DNA of 64,000 nt from Rhizobium sp. RM (lineage in GTDB: Bacteria > Pseudomonadota > Alphaproteobacteria > Rhizobiales > Rhizobiaceae). The stretch is taken from contig NZ_JACAWV010000007.1 of NCBI RefSeq assembly GCF_013390595.1, positions 124,001 through 188,000 on the forward strand, read 5' to 3'. Shown here one piece after another: positions 1-7,858 of the stretch (positions are counted from its first letter, which is position 1; every line of letters begins with the position of its first letter). The notes below the pieces were generated by a model, which worked only from the letters and a program-made list of their open reading frames with translations, was not told the DNA's origin and did no database searches. Both the position numbers and the translations under genes were made by a program.

Positions 1-103
1 CAACCGCACCAAGCACCGCATCAAAAAAAACGAGCGCTCTACCCAACGTGGTGGCAATCGAAAAATGTTTCGGTGTTGTAGTGCTCACTGGCGTTGCCGT
101 CAT
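1..103 (-). CDS. ABC transporter permease, SsuC-like (N-terminal fragment, runs off window)
   Basis: An open frame starts with ATG at 103 on the minus strand and continues for 34 codons to the window edge (MTATPVSTTTPKH...). The last visible residues (ALVFFDAVLGAV) look like the beginning of a membrane helix. It starts 30 bases after the stop of the SsuD-like gene. Gene order binding protein, monooxygenase, permease is the A-D-C order of the E. coli ssuEADCB operon, so a sulfonate permease is the natural call. The product identity is inferred from position, because too little protein is visible to recognise a family. Confidence 0.5.
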   Translation of the reverse strand, partial: MTATPVSTTTPKHFSIATTLGRALVFFDAVLGAV

Positions 104-133
104 GATTGGACTTCCGGTTTAGCAATCTCTGTT

Positions 134-1264
134 TCACGATGCTTTTGTCGCAGTAAGGTCACGATCAAACAGGGTCGACCAGGTAAACTGTTTTGCAGCA
201 GATATCTCTCGCGAAACGTCAAGTCGCGGTAAAACCTTTTCGCCGAAGCGAAACGCTTCCTCAAGCAGCGGCATCCCGGACAGGATGAAGGTCTCCACGC
301 CCGCCTTGCGATAGGCCTCAAGTGTGCGGATAACTGTGTCAGGTGATCCAACAATGGCTGTCCCAGGACCTGGTCTCACAAGGCCGATACCTGCCCAGAG
401 GTTTGGCGCGATTTCCAGATCGCGGAGATCCTGTGGCTTGTTGCCACCGTGAAGCGCAGTCATACGCTGCTGGCCAACAGAATCCGTTTTCCCAACAAAG
501 CGCTGATTGGCGGCAATCGCAGTTGCGTCCATCCTTTTATAAAGGTCGGCAGCCGCTTCCCATGCTTCTTCGTCCGTATCACGCACGATAACATAAAGGC
601 GTATACCGTATTCCAGGTTACGCCCGAGTTTTTCGGCGCGTGCCTTTACGATCTCGATTTTCGCTCCGATCTGTTCCGGCGTCTCGCCCCAGGAAAGATA
701 GGTTTCAACGTGTTTTGCAGCAACCTCGATCGCCTTGTCGGACGATCCGCCGAACCACAATGGCGGTGGCTCAATTCCCTGTCCAACCGGCAGTGCAAGC
801 TTTGCTCCCTCGGTTTTGAAATACTTTCCGTCGAAATTCACCGTATCGCCAGAAAACAGCCGATGCCAAATCTGCAGGTATTCGTCGGCCATGTCGTAGC
901 GCTCGTCATGCGGCATCGTCATCCCGTAGGCGCCAAGCATTTTCGCATCGCCTGAGACGACGTTAATCAACAACCGCCCGCGTGAAAACTCCTGCAAAGT
1001 CGCCGCCATTTTACCAAGCAGTGTCGGTGCGACGAGCCCGGGATGGATCGCGACCAGGAGCTTCAACCGCTCCGTATAGGACAGGAGTGCGCCGGCCAGG
1101 ACCCAGACATCATGGGCCCCAGTCGCAAACAAGGCGCCGGTGTAACCGAGTTGGTCATAAGCAAGCGCCAACTGCTTGTAGTAACCGAGATCAACCTTGC
1201 GGGAACCTTCTGGCTGCCAGGGATAGGCACCATCTGGAGCGCACATGTACCAGAAAACGTTCAC
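134..1264 (-). CDS. FMNH2-dependent alkanesulfonate monooxygenase family protein (SsuD-like, divergent active site)
   Basis: A 376-residue cytoplasmic luciferase-like monooxygenase, close in length to E. coli SsuD (381). Collinear SsuD motifs include WFGGSSDKA (170-178), TDSVGQQRM (260-268), APNLWAGIGLVR (286-297) and LSGMPLLEEA (328-337). SsuD cleaves alkanesulfonates to aldehyde and sulfite using FMNH2 from a partner reductase; no reductase gene lies beside this copy. Compared from memory with E. coli SsuD, Arg222 and Arg297 are kept but His228 is Tyr224, Tyr331 is Met331, His333 is Leu333, and the Cys54 region is shortened. SmoC in this same window keeps the His and Tyr. Substrate is therefore uncertain; a sulfonate or sulfone is likely from the operon. 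Its start codon overlaps the stop of the upstream ssuA-like gene by 4 bases. Confidence 0.85.
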   Translation of the reverse strand: MNVFWYMCAPDGAYPWQPEGSRKVDLGYYKQLALAYDQLGYTGALFATGAHDVWVLAGALLSYTERLKLLVAIHPGLVAPTLLGKMAATLQEFSRGRLLINVVSGDAKMLGAYGMTMPHDERYDMADEYLQIWHRLFSGDTVNFDGKYFKTEGAKLALPVGQGIEPPPLWFGGSSDKAIEVAAKHVETYLSWGETPEQIGAKIEIVKARAEKLGRNLEYGIRLYVIVRDTDEEAWEAAADLYKRMDATAIAANQRFVGKTDSVGQQRMTALHGGNKPQDLRDLEIAPNLWAGIGLVRPGPGTAIVGSPDTVIRTLEAYRKAGVETFILSGMPLLEEAFRFGEKVLPRLDVSREISAAKQFTWSTLFDRDLTATKAS

Positions 1265-2115
1265 TTTTTCACTCCAAGGCGTTCGAGCGACACCCCGGTT
1301 TGCACCGGTGATTTGAAATGTCCATGCCGGTAAAGCGTTTCGGCTTCCTCCTGCTGTTCAGCAAGGATTTCCGGCGTTGCCTGTCCAACAGAGAGATCTC
1401 GGGAGAGAAGCACTTTTTCCCAGAATTGCGCATCCCCTTCGCTGCCTGGTTGGCTGGCAAGAAGGACAGCCGCTCCTTTTATATCCGCCATGACCAACTG
1501 ACCAATGCGATCAAGTTCAAAGGCAACGGCCGCGATCTTTTCGGCAGAAAATCCGTGATGCCCAAGCGTCCAGAACAGGGAACGGTTCGGAATTGTGGAG
1601 CCGCAACGAACAAGGACGTGCAAAGCCTCGTGACCAAGTGCCGTCTCAAGCCGTGGAGACATGGTAACCCATGCATCGACCCGCCCGTCTACGAGATCTC
1701 GCAGTGAATCGCTGTCACCGCTTTCGATCCTTGTTACGTCGGATAAGCCCAGTCCTTCGCCTTCGAGACTTCGAGCAAGAAGGTAAGTATGGAACGAACC
1801 GTCAATCAGTGAAATATCCCGCCCCACAAGATCGGTAACAGAGCGGATTTGGCTGTCCTTGCGGACAAGTATCGCACCGTTGGCAGGCCTTGGCGCGGAT
1901 GCAGCGATATAGGCTACTCCAAGCCCTCGGGCATCGGCCTCGATTGGTGGGGTCGATCCGGTTCCACCGAAGTGGATATCACCCTTTTCAAGCAAGGACG
2001 CTGTATCCCGTCCTTCCTTGTAAAGTACGAACTCAGGATCGAACGACTTGAACGCATCCGGCCAAAGCCGGGCGAGCCGCAAATGGAGATTGTTGGGATG
2101 CACCCCGATTTTCAT
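1261..2115 (-). CDS. SsuA/NMT1-family sulfonate-type substrate-binding protein lacking a signal peptide
   Basis: A 284-residue periplasmic-binding-protein-like fold of the aliphatic sulfonate/nitrate/taurine type: strand-initial MKIGVHPNN, a ligand loop around GDIHFGGTGSTPP (46-58), and SVTDLVGRDIS (92-102) as in SsuA. SsuA proteins usually begin with a secretion signal. Here the mature domain starts at residue 1, and an in-frame TGA lies 7-9 bases upstream of the ATG, so no N-terminal extension is possible. The start has a good ribosome site (GAGGTGG). First gene of the minus-strand operon with the SsuD-like monooxygenase and a permease. It either works without export, has lost its signal, or is now a cytoplasmic sulfonate-binding protein. 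Confidence 0.8.
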   Translation of the reverse strand: MKIGVHPNNLHLRLARLWPDAFKSFDPEFVLYKEGRDTASLLEKGDIHFGGTGSTPPIEADARGLGVAYIAASAPRPANGAILVRKDSQIRSVTDLVGRDISLIDGSFHTYLLARSLEGEGLGLSDVTRIESGDSDSLRDLVDGRVDAWVTMSPRLETALGHEALHVLVRCGSTIPNRSLFWTLGHHGFSAEKIAAVAFELDRIGQLVMADIKGAAVLLASQPGSEGDAQFWEKVLLSRDLSVGQATPEILAEQQEEAETLYRHGHFKSPVQTGVSLERLGVKK

Positions 2116-2136
2116 GACGCCACCTCATTTCCAGAT

Positions 2137-2153
2137 CAATCTACTTTTTTATA
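2137..2153 (+). promoter_or_regulatory. Repeat copy 1 of a putative ArsR operator, over the ssu-like -10
   Basis: CAATCTACTTTTTTATA; the second copy at 2286-2302 matches 15 of 17 bases in the same orientation. Read on the minus strand it contains TATAAA about 35 bases before the ssuA-like start, a plausible -10 box. It also forms the inverted repeat ATCTA-N8-TAGAT (2139-2156). ArsR repressors bind such AT-rich dyads over core promoters; the link to the adjacent regulator is inference. Confidence 0.5.
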
Positions 2154-2285
2154 GATCGTTTGCGAGGAACATTTTCGCGGGAAGTGAGCAACAAAGGAAA
2201 GAGAAATCCATATTCTTTATCGATTTTAAAAAATCTCCTGCCCCTGATCTAAACGGAAATCAGCACGTTGAAATTTAAGGAAAAA

Positions 2286-2302
2286 CAATCTATGTTTTTA
2301 TA
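2286..2302 (+). promoter_or_regulatory. Repeat copy 2 of a putative ArsR operator, over the arsR -10
   Basis: CAATCTATGTTTTTATA, 15 of 17 identical to the copy at 2137-2153. It overlaps a perfect TATAAT at 2299-2304, about 20 bases upstream of the ArsR start codon. A regulator whose own -10 and the divergent operon's -10 lie in copies of one element is a usual arrangement for ArsR autoregulation. No clear -35 was found at 17-bp spacing. Confidence 0.5.
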
Positions 2303-2323
2303 ATGTGAAAAGCGGCTATTCAA

Positions 2324-2689
2324 ATGACAAAACCGATCTCAAATCGCATTTGTCGCAGCGTCGGCGAAGCGAGCGACCTTTTGAAATTGATTGCCAATGC
2401 CAACCGCTTGGCGATCGTCTGTTATCTGATGGAACGGGAGGCTTCTGTTTCAGCTCTTGAGTTCGAACTCGGGATACAACAACCGACCTTGTCACAGCAG
2501 CTATCGGAATTGCGAGCAGCAGGCGTAATAGACGGGACGCGTGAGGGTAAAGCAGTGATTTACCGGGTGACCGACCCCCGTATTGTCGAGCTGGTATCGA
2601 CATTGCGCGGTTTCTACAACGACTTATCCGATGTGACCGGAAAGAAGTCGTTGCGGGATTTCCGGATGGACGAACCGATGTTCGACTGA
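2324..2689 (+). CDS. ArsR-family winged-helix transcriptional regulator
   Basis: A 121-residue protein with the ArsR wHTH: NANRLAIVCYLMEREASVS (helix 2-3), then the recognition segment QQPTLSQQLSELRAAGVID (50-68) and the wing TREGKAVIYRV. The only cysteines are Cys10 and Cys33; there is no partner cysteine in the C-terminal helix, so a BigR/SqrR-type persulfide switch, which uses a pair, is not supported. No metal-site CVC motif is present either. It is divergent from the sulfonate-type operon and 3 bases from a GST gene, and paired repeats lie at both promoters. A role in controlling the two flanking operons is inferred; the inducer is unknown. Confidence 0.85.
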   Translation: MTKPISNRICRSVGEASDLLKLIANANRLAIVCYLMEREASVSALEFELGIQQPTLSQQLSELRAAGVIDGTREGKAVIYRVTDPRIVELVSTLRGFYNDLSDVTGKKSLRDFRMDEPMFD

Positions 2690-2692
2690 GCC

Positions 2693-3322
2693 ATGATCGA
2701 TTTCTACACCTGGATCACCCCTAACGGACTGAAGATATCAATTGCGTTGGAGGAACTCGGCCTTCCTTACCGCGTACATGCGATTGATATTGAAAAAGGA
2801 GAGCAATTTTCGCCTGATTATCTGAGGATCAATCCTGGCGCCAAGATCCCGGTGATCGTCGATCATGACAACGGAACCGTTCTCACGGAATCGAATGCAA
2901 TTCTGCTTTACCTTGCCGAGAAAACTGGTCGCCTCTTGCCACGCGACGACACATTGCGGCTTTCCGTCATAGAATGGCTGATGTGGCAGTCCTCAAATTT
3001 TGGACCGACTCTTGGCTACGCCCATTATTTCTTGACGTATAACGCTGGAAGCGCCCCATTCGCGGAAGACCGTTTCGCGCTCGACACACGCCGGCTCTAT
3101 GCAACCTTGAACGACAGACTGGCGGGCTTTGATTTCGTTGCCGGCGATTATTCCATCGCCGATATCGCGCTGTGGCCATGGGTGTCCCGCTTCGCACGTC
3201 ACAAGATCGAACTCTCAGAGTTTCCCCATGTTCTACGATGGTACCGAAACATTGCCGAAAACGAGGGTGTGCGGCGAGGTTATAAAGTACCTTTCGTAAC
3301 GTCAGCTATTCCCGGCATGTAA
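2693..3322 (+). CDS. Glutathione S-transferase family protein (YfcG/Nu-class-like)
   Basis: A 209-residue cytosolic GST. The N-terminal thioredoxin fold opens with IDFYTWITPNGLKISIALEE; the TPNG..K motif is that of YfcG/YghU-type enzymes, which act as disulfide-bond reductases with glutathione. NPGAKIPVI with the cis-Pro and ESNAILLYLAEKTG with the glutathione-binding Glu-Ser follow at about residues 45-80, and the all-helical domain contains FVAGDYSIADIALWPWV (140-156), the N-capping box. Located 3 bases after arsR, so co-transcribed. In this setting it might deal with thiols or sulfur species arising from sulfonate breakdown, but that is inference. Confidence 0.85.
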   Translation: MIDFYTWITPNGLKISIALEELGLPYRVHAIDIEKGEQFSPDYLRINPGAKIPVIVDHDNGTVLTESNAILLYLAEKTGRLLPRDDTLRLSVIEWLMWQSSNFGPTLGYAHYFLTYNAGSAPFAEDRFALDTRRLYATLNDRLAGFDFVAGDYSIADIALWPWVSRFARHKIELSEFPHVLRWYRNIAENEGVRRGYKVPFVTSAIPGM

Positions 3323-3666
3323 TGCCGAGAGTGGTGACGTTTTTCACTTGGCACCTCAATCCACCTCTGAAATTTCAGCAAAGACTTATAAACAGCCCCG
3401 CAAAAGCTTATACTTGACGAGCGGTATCTTGCCGGGAAATAAGGGGGAGCCAAGTTTTCGCAACTGCGAACAAAGCGCACCAAGGAGCAAGACAACTACA
3501 TTTCCGAATACAGTCACTTTTTAAATTTTTTTTTAGTATTACAATTCGGCTTTCAGCACATTTTTTATTTCAGTCGCGAAAGACGACAACGACCCAAATA
3601 ACCGCCAAGTATTTTTTACGCGACAGCGGGAAATCTATTTTTATTACGCCTAGATTTGAGGACATT
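3323..3666. other. AT-rich intergenic region before the polysaccharide genes
   Basis: 344 bases with no supported gene. The right half (3520-3660) is strongly AT-rich with several T tracts and must hold the promoter of the glycosyltransferase gene; TTTGAGGACATT at 3655-3666 supplies its ribosome site. No convincing terminator was recognised after the GST gene. Confidence 0.5.
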
Positions 3667-4791
3667 ATGAAGACGGCAATCGTGCACGACTGGCTCACCG
3701 ACCGTGGCGGGGCAGAAAAGGTCCTTCACAACCTTCTTGAGATATATCCTCATGCGGATCTCTACTGCCTGGTAGACTTCATGAACGAACGCGATCGCGG
3801 TTTTCTTGGCGGTCGAAAGGTCCACACGTCGTTTATTCAGAAGCTTCCTTTTGCAAAAAAAAGGTACCGCTCTTACCTGCCCCTGATGCCTCTGGCTATC
3901 GAGCAGTTCGATCTCAGCCAATACGACCTGGTCATTTCATCGAGCTACGCCGTGGCAAAAGGCGTAATTACCGGTCCGGGACAATTTCATGTGTCTTACA
4001 TTCACAGCCCCATCCGTTATGCCTGGGATCTGCAGCACCAGTATCTCAAGGAAACGAAGCTAAACACCGGGCCGAAGTCCTGGCTTGCCCGGGCAATACT
4101 CCATTACATCCGCATGTGGGATATCCGTACCGCAAACGGCGTCGACCTTATGACGGTCAACTCCAAGTTCATCCGTAACCGCGTGCGAAAATGCTACGGT
4201 CGTGACTCGACAGTAATCTATCCACCCGTGGACACCTCCCACCTCGCACCGTCCGAGGCGAAAGGTGACTATTTCGTCACCGCGTCACGCCTTGTTCCGT
4301 ATAAGAAAGTGCCTTTGATCGTCGAGGCATTCACGAAGATGCCCGACAAACGTCTGATCGTTATTGGTGACGGACCGGAAATGCGACGCATCAAGGAAAT
4401 CGCCACACCCAACATTGAGATACTCGGTTTTGTCGGCAATGACGAGTTACACAAATACATGGCCGAGGCGAAAGCTTTCGTATTTGCCGCTGAAGACGAT
4501 TTCGGCATCGTACCGGTCGAATCCCAAGCGCTCGGAACACCGGTCATCGCTTATGGCAAGGGTGGCGTTCTGGAAACCGTGGTTCCTCTCGGTGCGTCCA
4601 ACCAGCCAACCGGCCTGTATTTCAAGGAGCAGACGCCTGACGCGATTTGCGCTGCGGTGCAGGAATTCGTCGACAACTCTGAGCGCTTCGACAAGAACGC
4701 TTGCATCGACAACGCGGCACGCTTCTCACGTGAACGTTTCCTGCGAGAATTCGCCGACACCGTCAATTTTGCATTGGCGGAACGAGCATAG
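3667..4791 (+). CDS. Glycosyltransferase family 4 (GT-B fold)
   Basis: A 374-residue GT-B glycosyltransferase for surface polysaccharide. The N-terminal domain starts KTAIVHDWLTDRGGAEKVL, the glycine-rich acceptor loop. The C-terminal nucleotide-sugar domain begins near residue 200 (GDYFVTASRLVPYKKVPLIVE), with IGDGPEMRRIKE (about 238-249) and the donor-binding EDDFGIVPVESQALGTPVI (278-296), matching the E-x7-E pattern of GT4 enzymes. No membrane segment, so peripheral or cytosolic. It stands with an acyltransferase and a Wza-like export lipoprotein but is separated from them by about 270 and 600 bases of AT-rich DNA, so each may have its own promoter. Sugar specificity cannot be read from sequence. 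Confidence 0.9.
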   Translation: MKTAIVHDWLTDRGGAEKVLHNLLEIYPHADLYCLVDFMNERDRGFLGGRKVHTSFIQKLPFAKKRYRSYLPLMPLAIEQFDLSQYDLVISSSYAVAKGVITGPGQFHVSYIHSPIRYAWDLQHQYLKETKLNTGPKSWLARAILHYIRMWDIRTANGVDLMTVNSKFIRNRVRKCYGRDSTVIYPPVDTSHLAPSEAKGDYFVTASRLVPYKKVPLIVEAFTKMPDKRLIVIGDGPEMRRIKEIATPNIEILGFVGNDELHKYMAEAKAFVFAAEDDFGIVPVESQALGTPVIAYGKGGVLETVVPLGASNQPTGLYFKEQTPDAICAAVQEFVDNSERFDKNACIDNAARFSRERFLREFADTVNFALAERA

Positions 4792-5060
4792 AAGCGGATT
4801 GGGCATAGCTACACACTCAAGAACGCGACTAAGTGTCAATCTGACGGCGAAGCAGTACGGAATGGACAATTCGTCTTTTTCCATGTTGAATACGAACAGT
4901 CGGCAATAGATGACGCGTAGATCGTCATCGCGCGACTTAAGATTTAATTTTATTTTTTAAATTCATTCACTTACGAGAAACGCTACATCCGCACGTACGG
5001 ATGCATCAGAAACCAAGCCTTAAACGCCAATTTCAGTTCCGTTTGAAACGACATATTATT

Positions 5061-6119
5061 ATGCCGCCCAAATATATTGCGAACATTCAGATCTTGCGTT
5101 TCTTCGCCGCGCTTTTGGTAACATTCGCGCATATGGGCGTGGCAATCGAGGATCGCGACGCAGGTTTTCGAATGATCTATCCGCTCGACTGGGGACTGGG
5201 CGTCGATATCTTTTTCGTTATCAGCGGCTTCATCATGTATTACCTGATGCACAACCGCTTTCAGGAGCCTGGCGTTTCGCGCGATTTCCTGAAACGCCGC
5301 GTCCTTCGGATTGCCCCCCTTTATTGGCTTTGCACGACGCTGATGGTGGCCTCAATCGTCGCTGCAGGCGCTCTCGTCAACAACAACGCCATTGACCTTC
5401 AACACATCGCAGCATCGTATCTGTTCCTGCCGTGGCAACGCACCGACGGACAGACGTTTCCCGTGCTTTCGCTGGGCTGGACGCTGAATTACGAAATGCT
5501 GTTCTACCTGCTTTTTGCCGTTGTCCTGTCGATGTCGAGGAAGACCGGTCTAATGGTCCTTGCCGGTGCATTTTCCGCGCTGATGGTCGCTGCAGCATTG
5601 GCTCCGCCATCCATGTGGCTTCTTCGCTTCTGGGGCAATTCAATCATCGGCGAGTTTCTTCTGGGCATTTTGCTGGCGATGATATTCATGCGCCCGGCGC
5701 GCCTTACCTTTTTTACATCATTGGCGCTGATGGTCGCCGGTGTCACCTCCGCTGTCTGTGTCTATCAGACGGAGAGCTATCTTTATTTGCCACGTCTCTT
5801 GACTGGCGGCATTCCAGCTTTGCTCATTACCAGCGCCATCATTCTGGGGCCGAACGCCCCTGCAAGCGCCCCATGCAAATGGTTGGCACGCGCAGGAGAC
5901 GCATCCTATGCGCTTTACCTGACGCACCCCTTCGCCACCAAACTTGTAGCAATTGTGGGCATAAAACTGGGCTTGCCCACGATCCTGGTATTCGTCGCTG
6001 GTATCTTTTGCAGCATTGTCGTAGCAGCCACAGTCTATGTGCTTTTTGAAAAACCATTTACAAAACAAGCAATTGGTTTCTTCAGCAAACCTACAATGAA
6101 AGAAACTGCCGGGGCGTGA
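5061..6119 (+). CDS. Membrane acyltransferase family 3 (ExoZ/OafA-like)
   Basis: A 352-residue integral membrane O-acyltransferase with about ten hydrophobic segments. Family marks are IQILRFFAALLVTFAHMG near the N-terminus (the catalytic-type His in the first helix), GVDIFFVISGFIMYYL, and FLKRRVLRIAPLYWLCTT, the R-x10-R region of acyl_transf_3 proteins. The ATG at 5061 is chosen because the frame fits the family N-terminus; an in-frame ATG at 5001 would add 20 basic, hydrophilic residues. Rhizobial ExoZ acetylates succinoglycan; this homologue more likely decorates the polymer made by the neighbouring glycosyltransferase. Confidence 0.88.
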   Translation: MPPKYIANIQILRFFAALLVTFAHMGVAIEDRDAGFRMIYPLDWGLGVDIFFVISGFIMYYLMHNRFQEPGVSRDFLKRRVLRIAPLYWLCTTLMVASIVAAGALVNNNAIDLQHIAASYLFLPWQRTDGQTFPVLSLGWTLNYEMLFYLLFAVVLSMSRKTGLMVLAGAFSALMVAAALAPPSMWLLRFWGNSIIGEFLLGILLAMIFMRPARLTFFTSLALMVAGVTSAVCVYQTESYLYLPRLLTGGIPALLITSAIILGPNAPASAPCKWLARAGDASYALYLTHPFATKLVAIVGIKLGLPTILVFVAGIFCSIVVAATVYVLFEKPFTKQAIGFFSKPTMKETAGA

Positions 6120-6450
6120 CAAAACTGCACTAGCGAAATGCAATATTCTGAAGAGAATATCAGAAAATACTTTAGTAACTATCGACTGCCATATGCATAC
6201 AACGTGGAGAATAATTCGACGGTGAAGTGACAAGAACCGGAGCTCTTTACCGAACAATAAACTTGAAGATGCCGATGAAATTGGGCATAGGCGCTTCGAG
6301 GGGTAATTATTTCGGGGGCGATTCCGTTAATTTTAAAGAACAACGGTTATATTTATTGTCGGCTTCATTTGGATAATTTCTTTTTCACGCACTTATACGA
6401 TGTCTGGAACACGTCTGTTTTATCTGGGCAAAAAAATTTTTGAGGACCAA
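6120..6450. other. AT-rich intergenic region with a small hairpin
   Basis: 331 bases without a supported gene. ATATTCT (6143-6149) and AGAATAT (6154-6160) form a perfect 7-bp stem with a GAAG loop 24 bases after the acyltransferase stop; it lacks a T tract, so termination is only possible. The rest is AT-rich and probably carries the promoter of the export lipoprotein gene. Confidence 0.4.
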
Positions 6451-7647
6451 ATGCGTTTTTTGAATGTTTCGTTTCTGCTTGCAACGGCAGCTCTTTCTGG
6501 CTGCACGGCAACCTCGGCTTCCGGCCCTGATGCGGCGACAATCGAATCCAACGCTTCTGTAAAGTTCACGACGCAGGACAAGAAGAAAACCGCTGGCGTT
6601 GACTACGCGCTGATTGACATCAATAGCGCCGTTCTGAACTATGTCAGTGACACGACCACCACAACCTTGCTCGGCAGTTTCGGTGGCGGCAAGGGCGGCG
6701 TACCCGCTCTGCCAATGGGTGTTGGGGATGTGGTTCAGGTCGCAATCTTCGAAAGTCAGGCTGGCGGCCTTTTCATTCCGAGCGATGCCGGCAGCCGTCC
6801 AGGCAACTTCATCAGCCTGCCGCAACAGACGGTTGATCGCGAAGGCAATATCAGCGTTCCCTATGCCGGTAAAATCCGTGCGACAGGTCGCAACGTCGAA
6901 GACGTCCAGCAGGAAATTGAAGAACGTCTCGCCAATCGCGCCATCGAGCCCCAGGCTCTGATCACCAAGGTTTCCAGTCGCTCGGCGCAGGCTGCCGTGA
7001 TCGGCGACGTCAAAGAACCCATGAAGGTTCAACTCACTGAAGCGGGCGACCGTATTCTGGACGTGATTTCGCAAGCGGGCGGCCTGAGCGCACCGAATAT
7101 AGAATCCTACGTGACGCTTATCCGTCGCGGCAAAACGGCCCGTATCAATTACAATCACCTTATCTCTACGCCAGCCGAAAACATTTATGTTGTGCCGGGC
7201 GACACGGTAACGGTCGAACGTGAACGACGCACCTATCTGGCCTTTGGTGCATCTGGCCTGAACGGCCGATTTGAGTTCGAAGATGCCGACCTCAAGTTGT
7301 CGGACGCACTTGGCAAGGCAGGAGGCCTGCTCGACTCGCGCGCGGACCCAGCCCAAGTGTATATCTATCGTATCGTCAGCCGCGAACTTCTCGTGAAACT
7401 GGGCGTCAACACGTCCAAGTTCCCAGGCGAGGAAGTGCCCGTCATCTTCCGCGCCAATCTGCGCGACCCGGCCACCTTCTTCGCGTCAACGAAGTTCCCG
7501 ATGCAGGACCGCGACATCATCTACGTCACGAACTCGCAGGCCACCGAACTCTACAAGTTCCTGGATCTCGTTGGCTCTGTCCCGGCGACCGCCTCGAACG
7601 TATCGGGCGATGCACTGTCGACACGCAACAACATCCGCGCGTTCTGA
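6451..7647 (+). CDS. Polysaccharide export outer-membrane lipoprotein (Wza/Poly_export-SLBB)
   Basis: A 398-residue lipoprotein. With the ATG at 6451, preceded by TTTGAGGACCAA, it begins MRFLNVSFLLATAALSGC, a signal peptide ending in a lipobox LSGC; the ATG at 6400 would put 17 charged residues in front and spoil it. The Poly_export domain follows (GVGDVVQVAIFE, then DREGNISVPYAGKIRATGRN), with SLBB-type repeats around AQAAVIGDVKEPMKV and RTYLAFGASGLNGRFEF. Such proteins form the outer-membrane exit pore for capsule or exopolysaccharide. A terminator follows 28 bases after the stop. No Wzc-type co-polymerase gene is present in the window. Confidence 0.92.
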   Translation: MRFLNVSFLLATAALSGCTATSASGPDAATIESNASVKFTTQDKKKTAGVDYALIDINSAVLNYVSDTTTTTLLGSFGGGKGGVPALPMGVGDVVQVAIFESQAGGLFIPSDAGSRPGNFISLPQQTVDREGNISVPYAGKIRATGRNVEDVQQEIEERLANRAIEPQALITKVSSRSAQAAVIGDVKEPMKVQLTEAGDRILDVISQAGGLSAPNIESYVTLIRRGKTARINYNHLISTPAENIYVVPGDTVTVERERRTYLAFGASGLNGRFEFEDADLKLSDALGKAGGLLDSRADPAQVYIYRIVSRELLVKLGVNTSKFPGEEVPVIFRANLRDPATFFASTKFPMQDRDIIYVTNSQATELYKFLDLVGSVPATASNVSGDALSTRNNIRAF

Positions 7648-7674
7648 TCGGACGTCTGAAACCTGTCAAAGAAC

Positions 7675-7700
7675 AACCGCCCGGAAACGGGCGGTTTTTT
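7675..7700 (+). terminator. Rho-independent terminator after the export lipoprotein
   Basis: AACCGCCCG pairs with CGGGCGGTT around a GAAA tetraloop and runs into six T residues (7695-7700). Confidence 0.93.
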
Positions 7701-7858
7701 ACTGCGCCACAAGGCTGGATCGCCCATTGGCATCCGCGCCATTACAAAAGTTTAAGGTGATTTCGGGGGCCTTTGGGTGTCTTGTGCAACAAAGCCGACA
7801 CAAAGGCTTGCCGCGCATGTTCGGGAAGCATGACCTGCTGATTTAGCGGAATTGCCAG

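Noticed and set aside
2324-2689. ArsR protein as a BigR/SqrR persulfide sensor
   Set aside because: Those proteins use two cysteines, one in helix 2 and one near the C-terminus; here only Cys10 and Cys33 exist.
6385-7356. A 323-codon open frame on the minus strand
   Set aside because: Antisense to the Wza-like lipoprotein, which has a clear lipobox and export domain.
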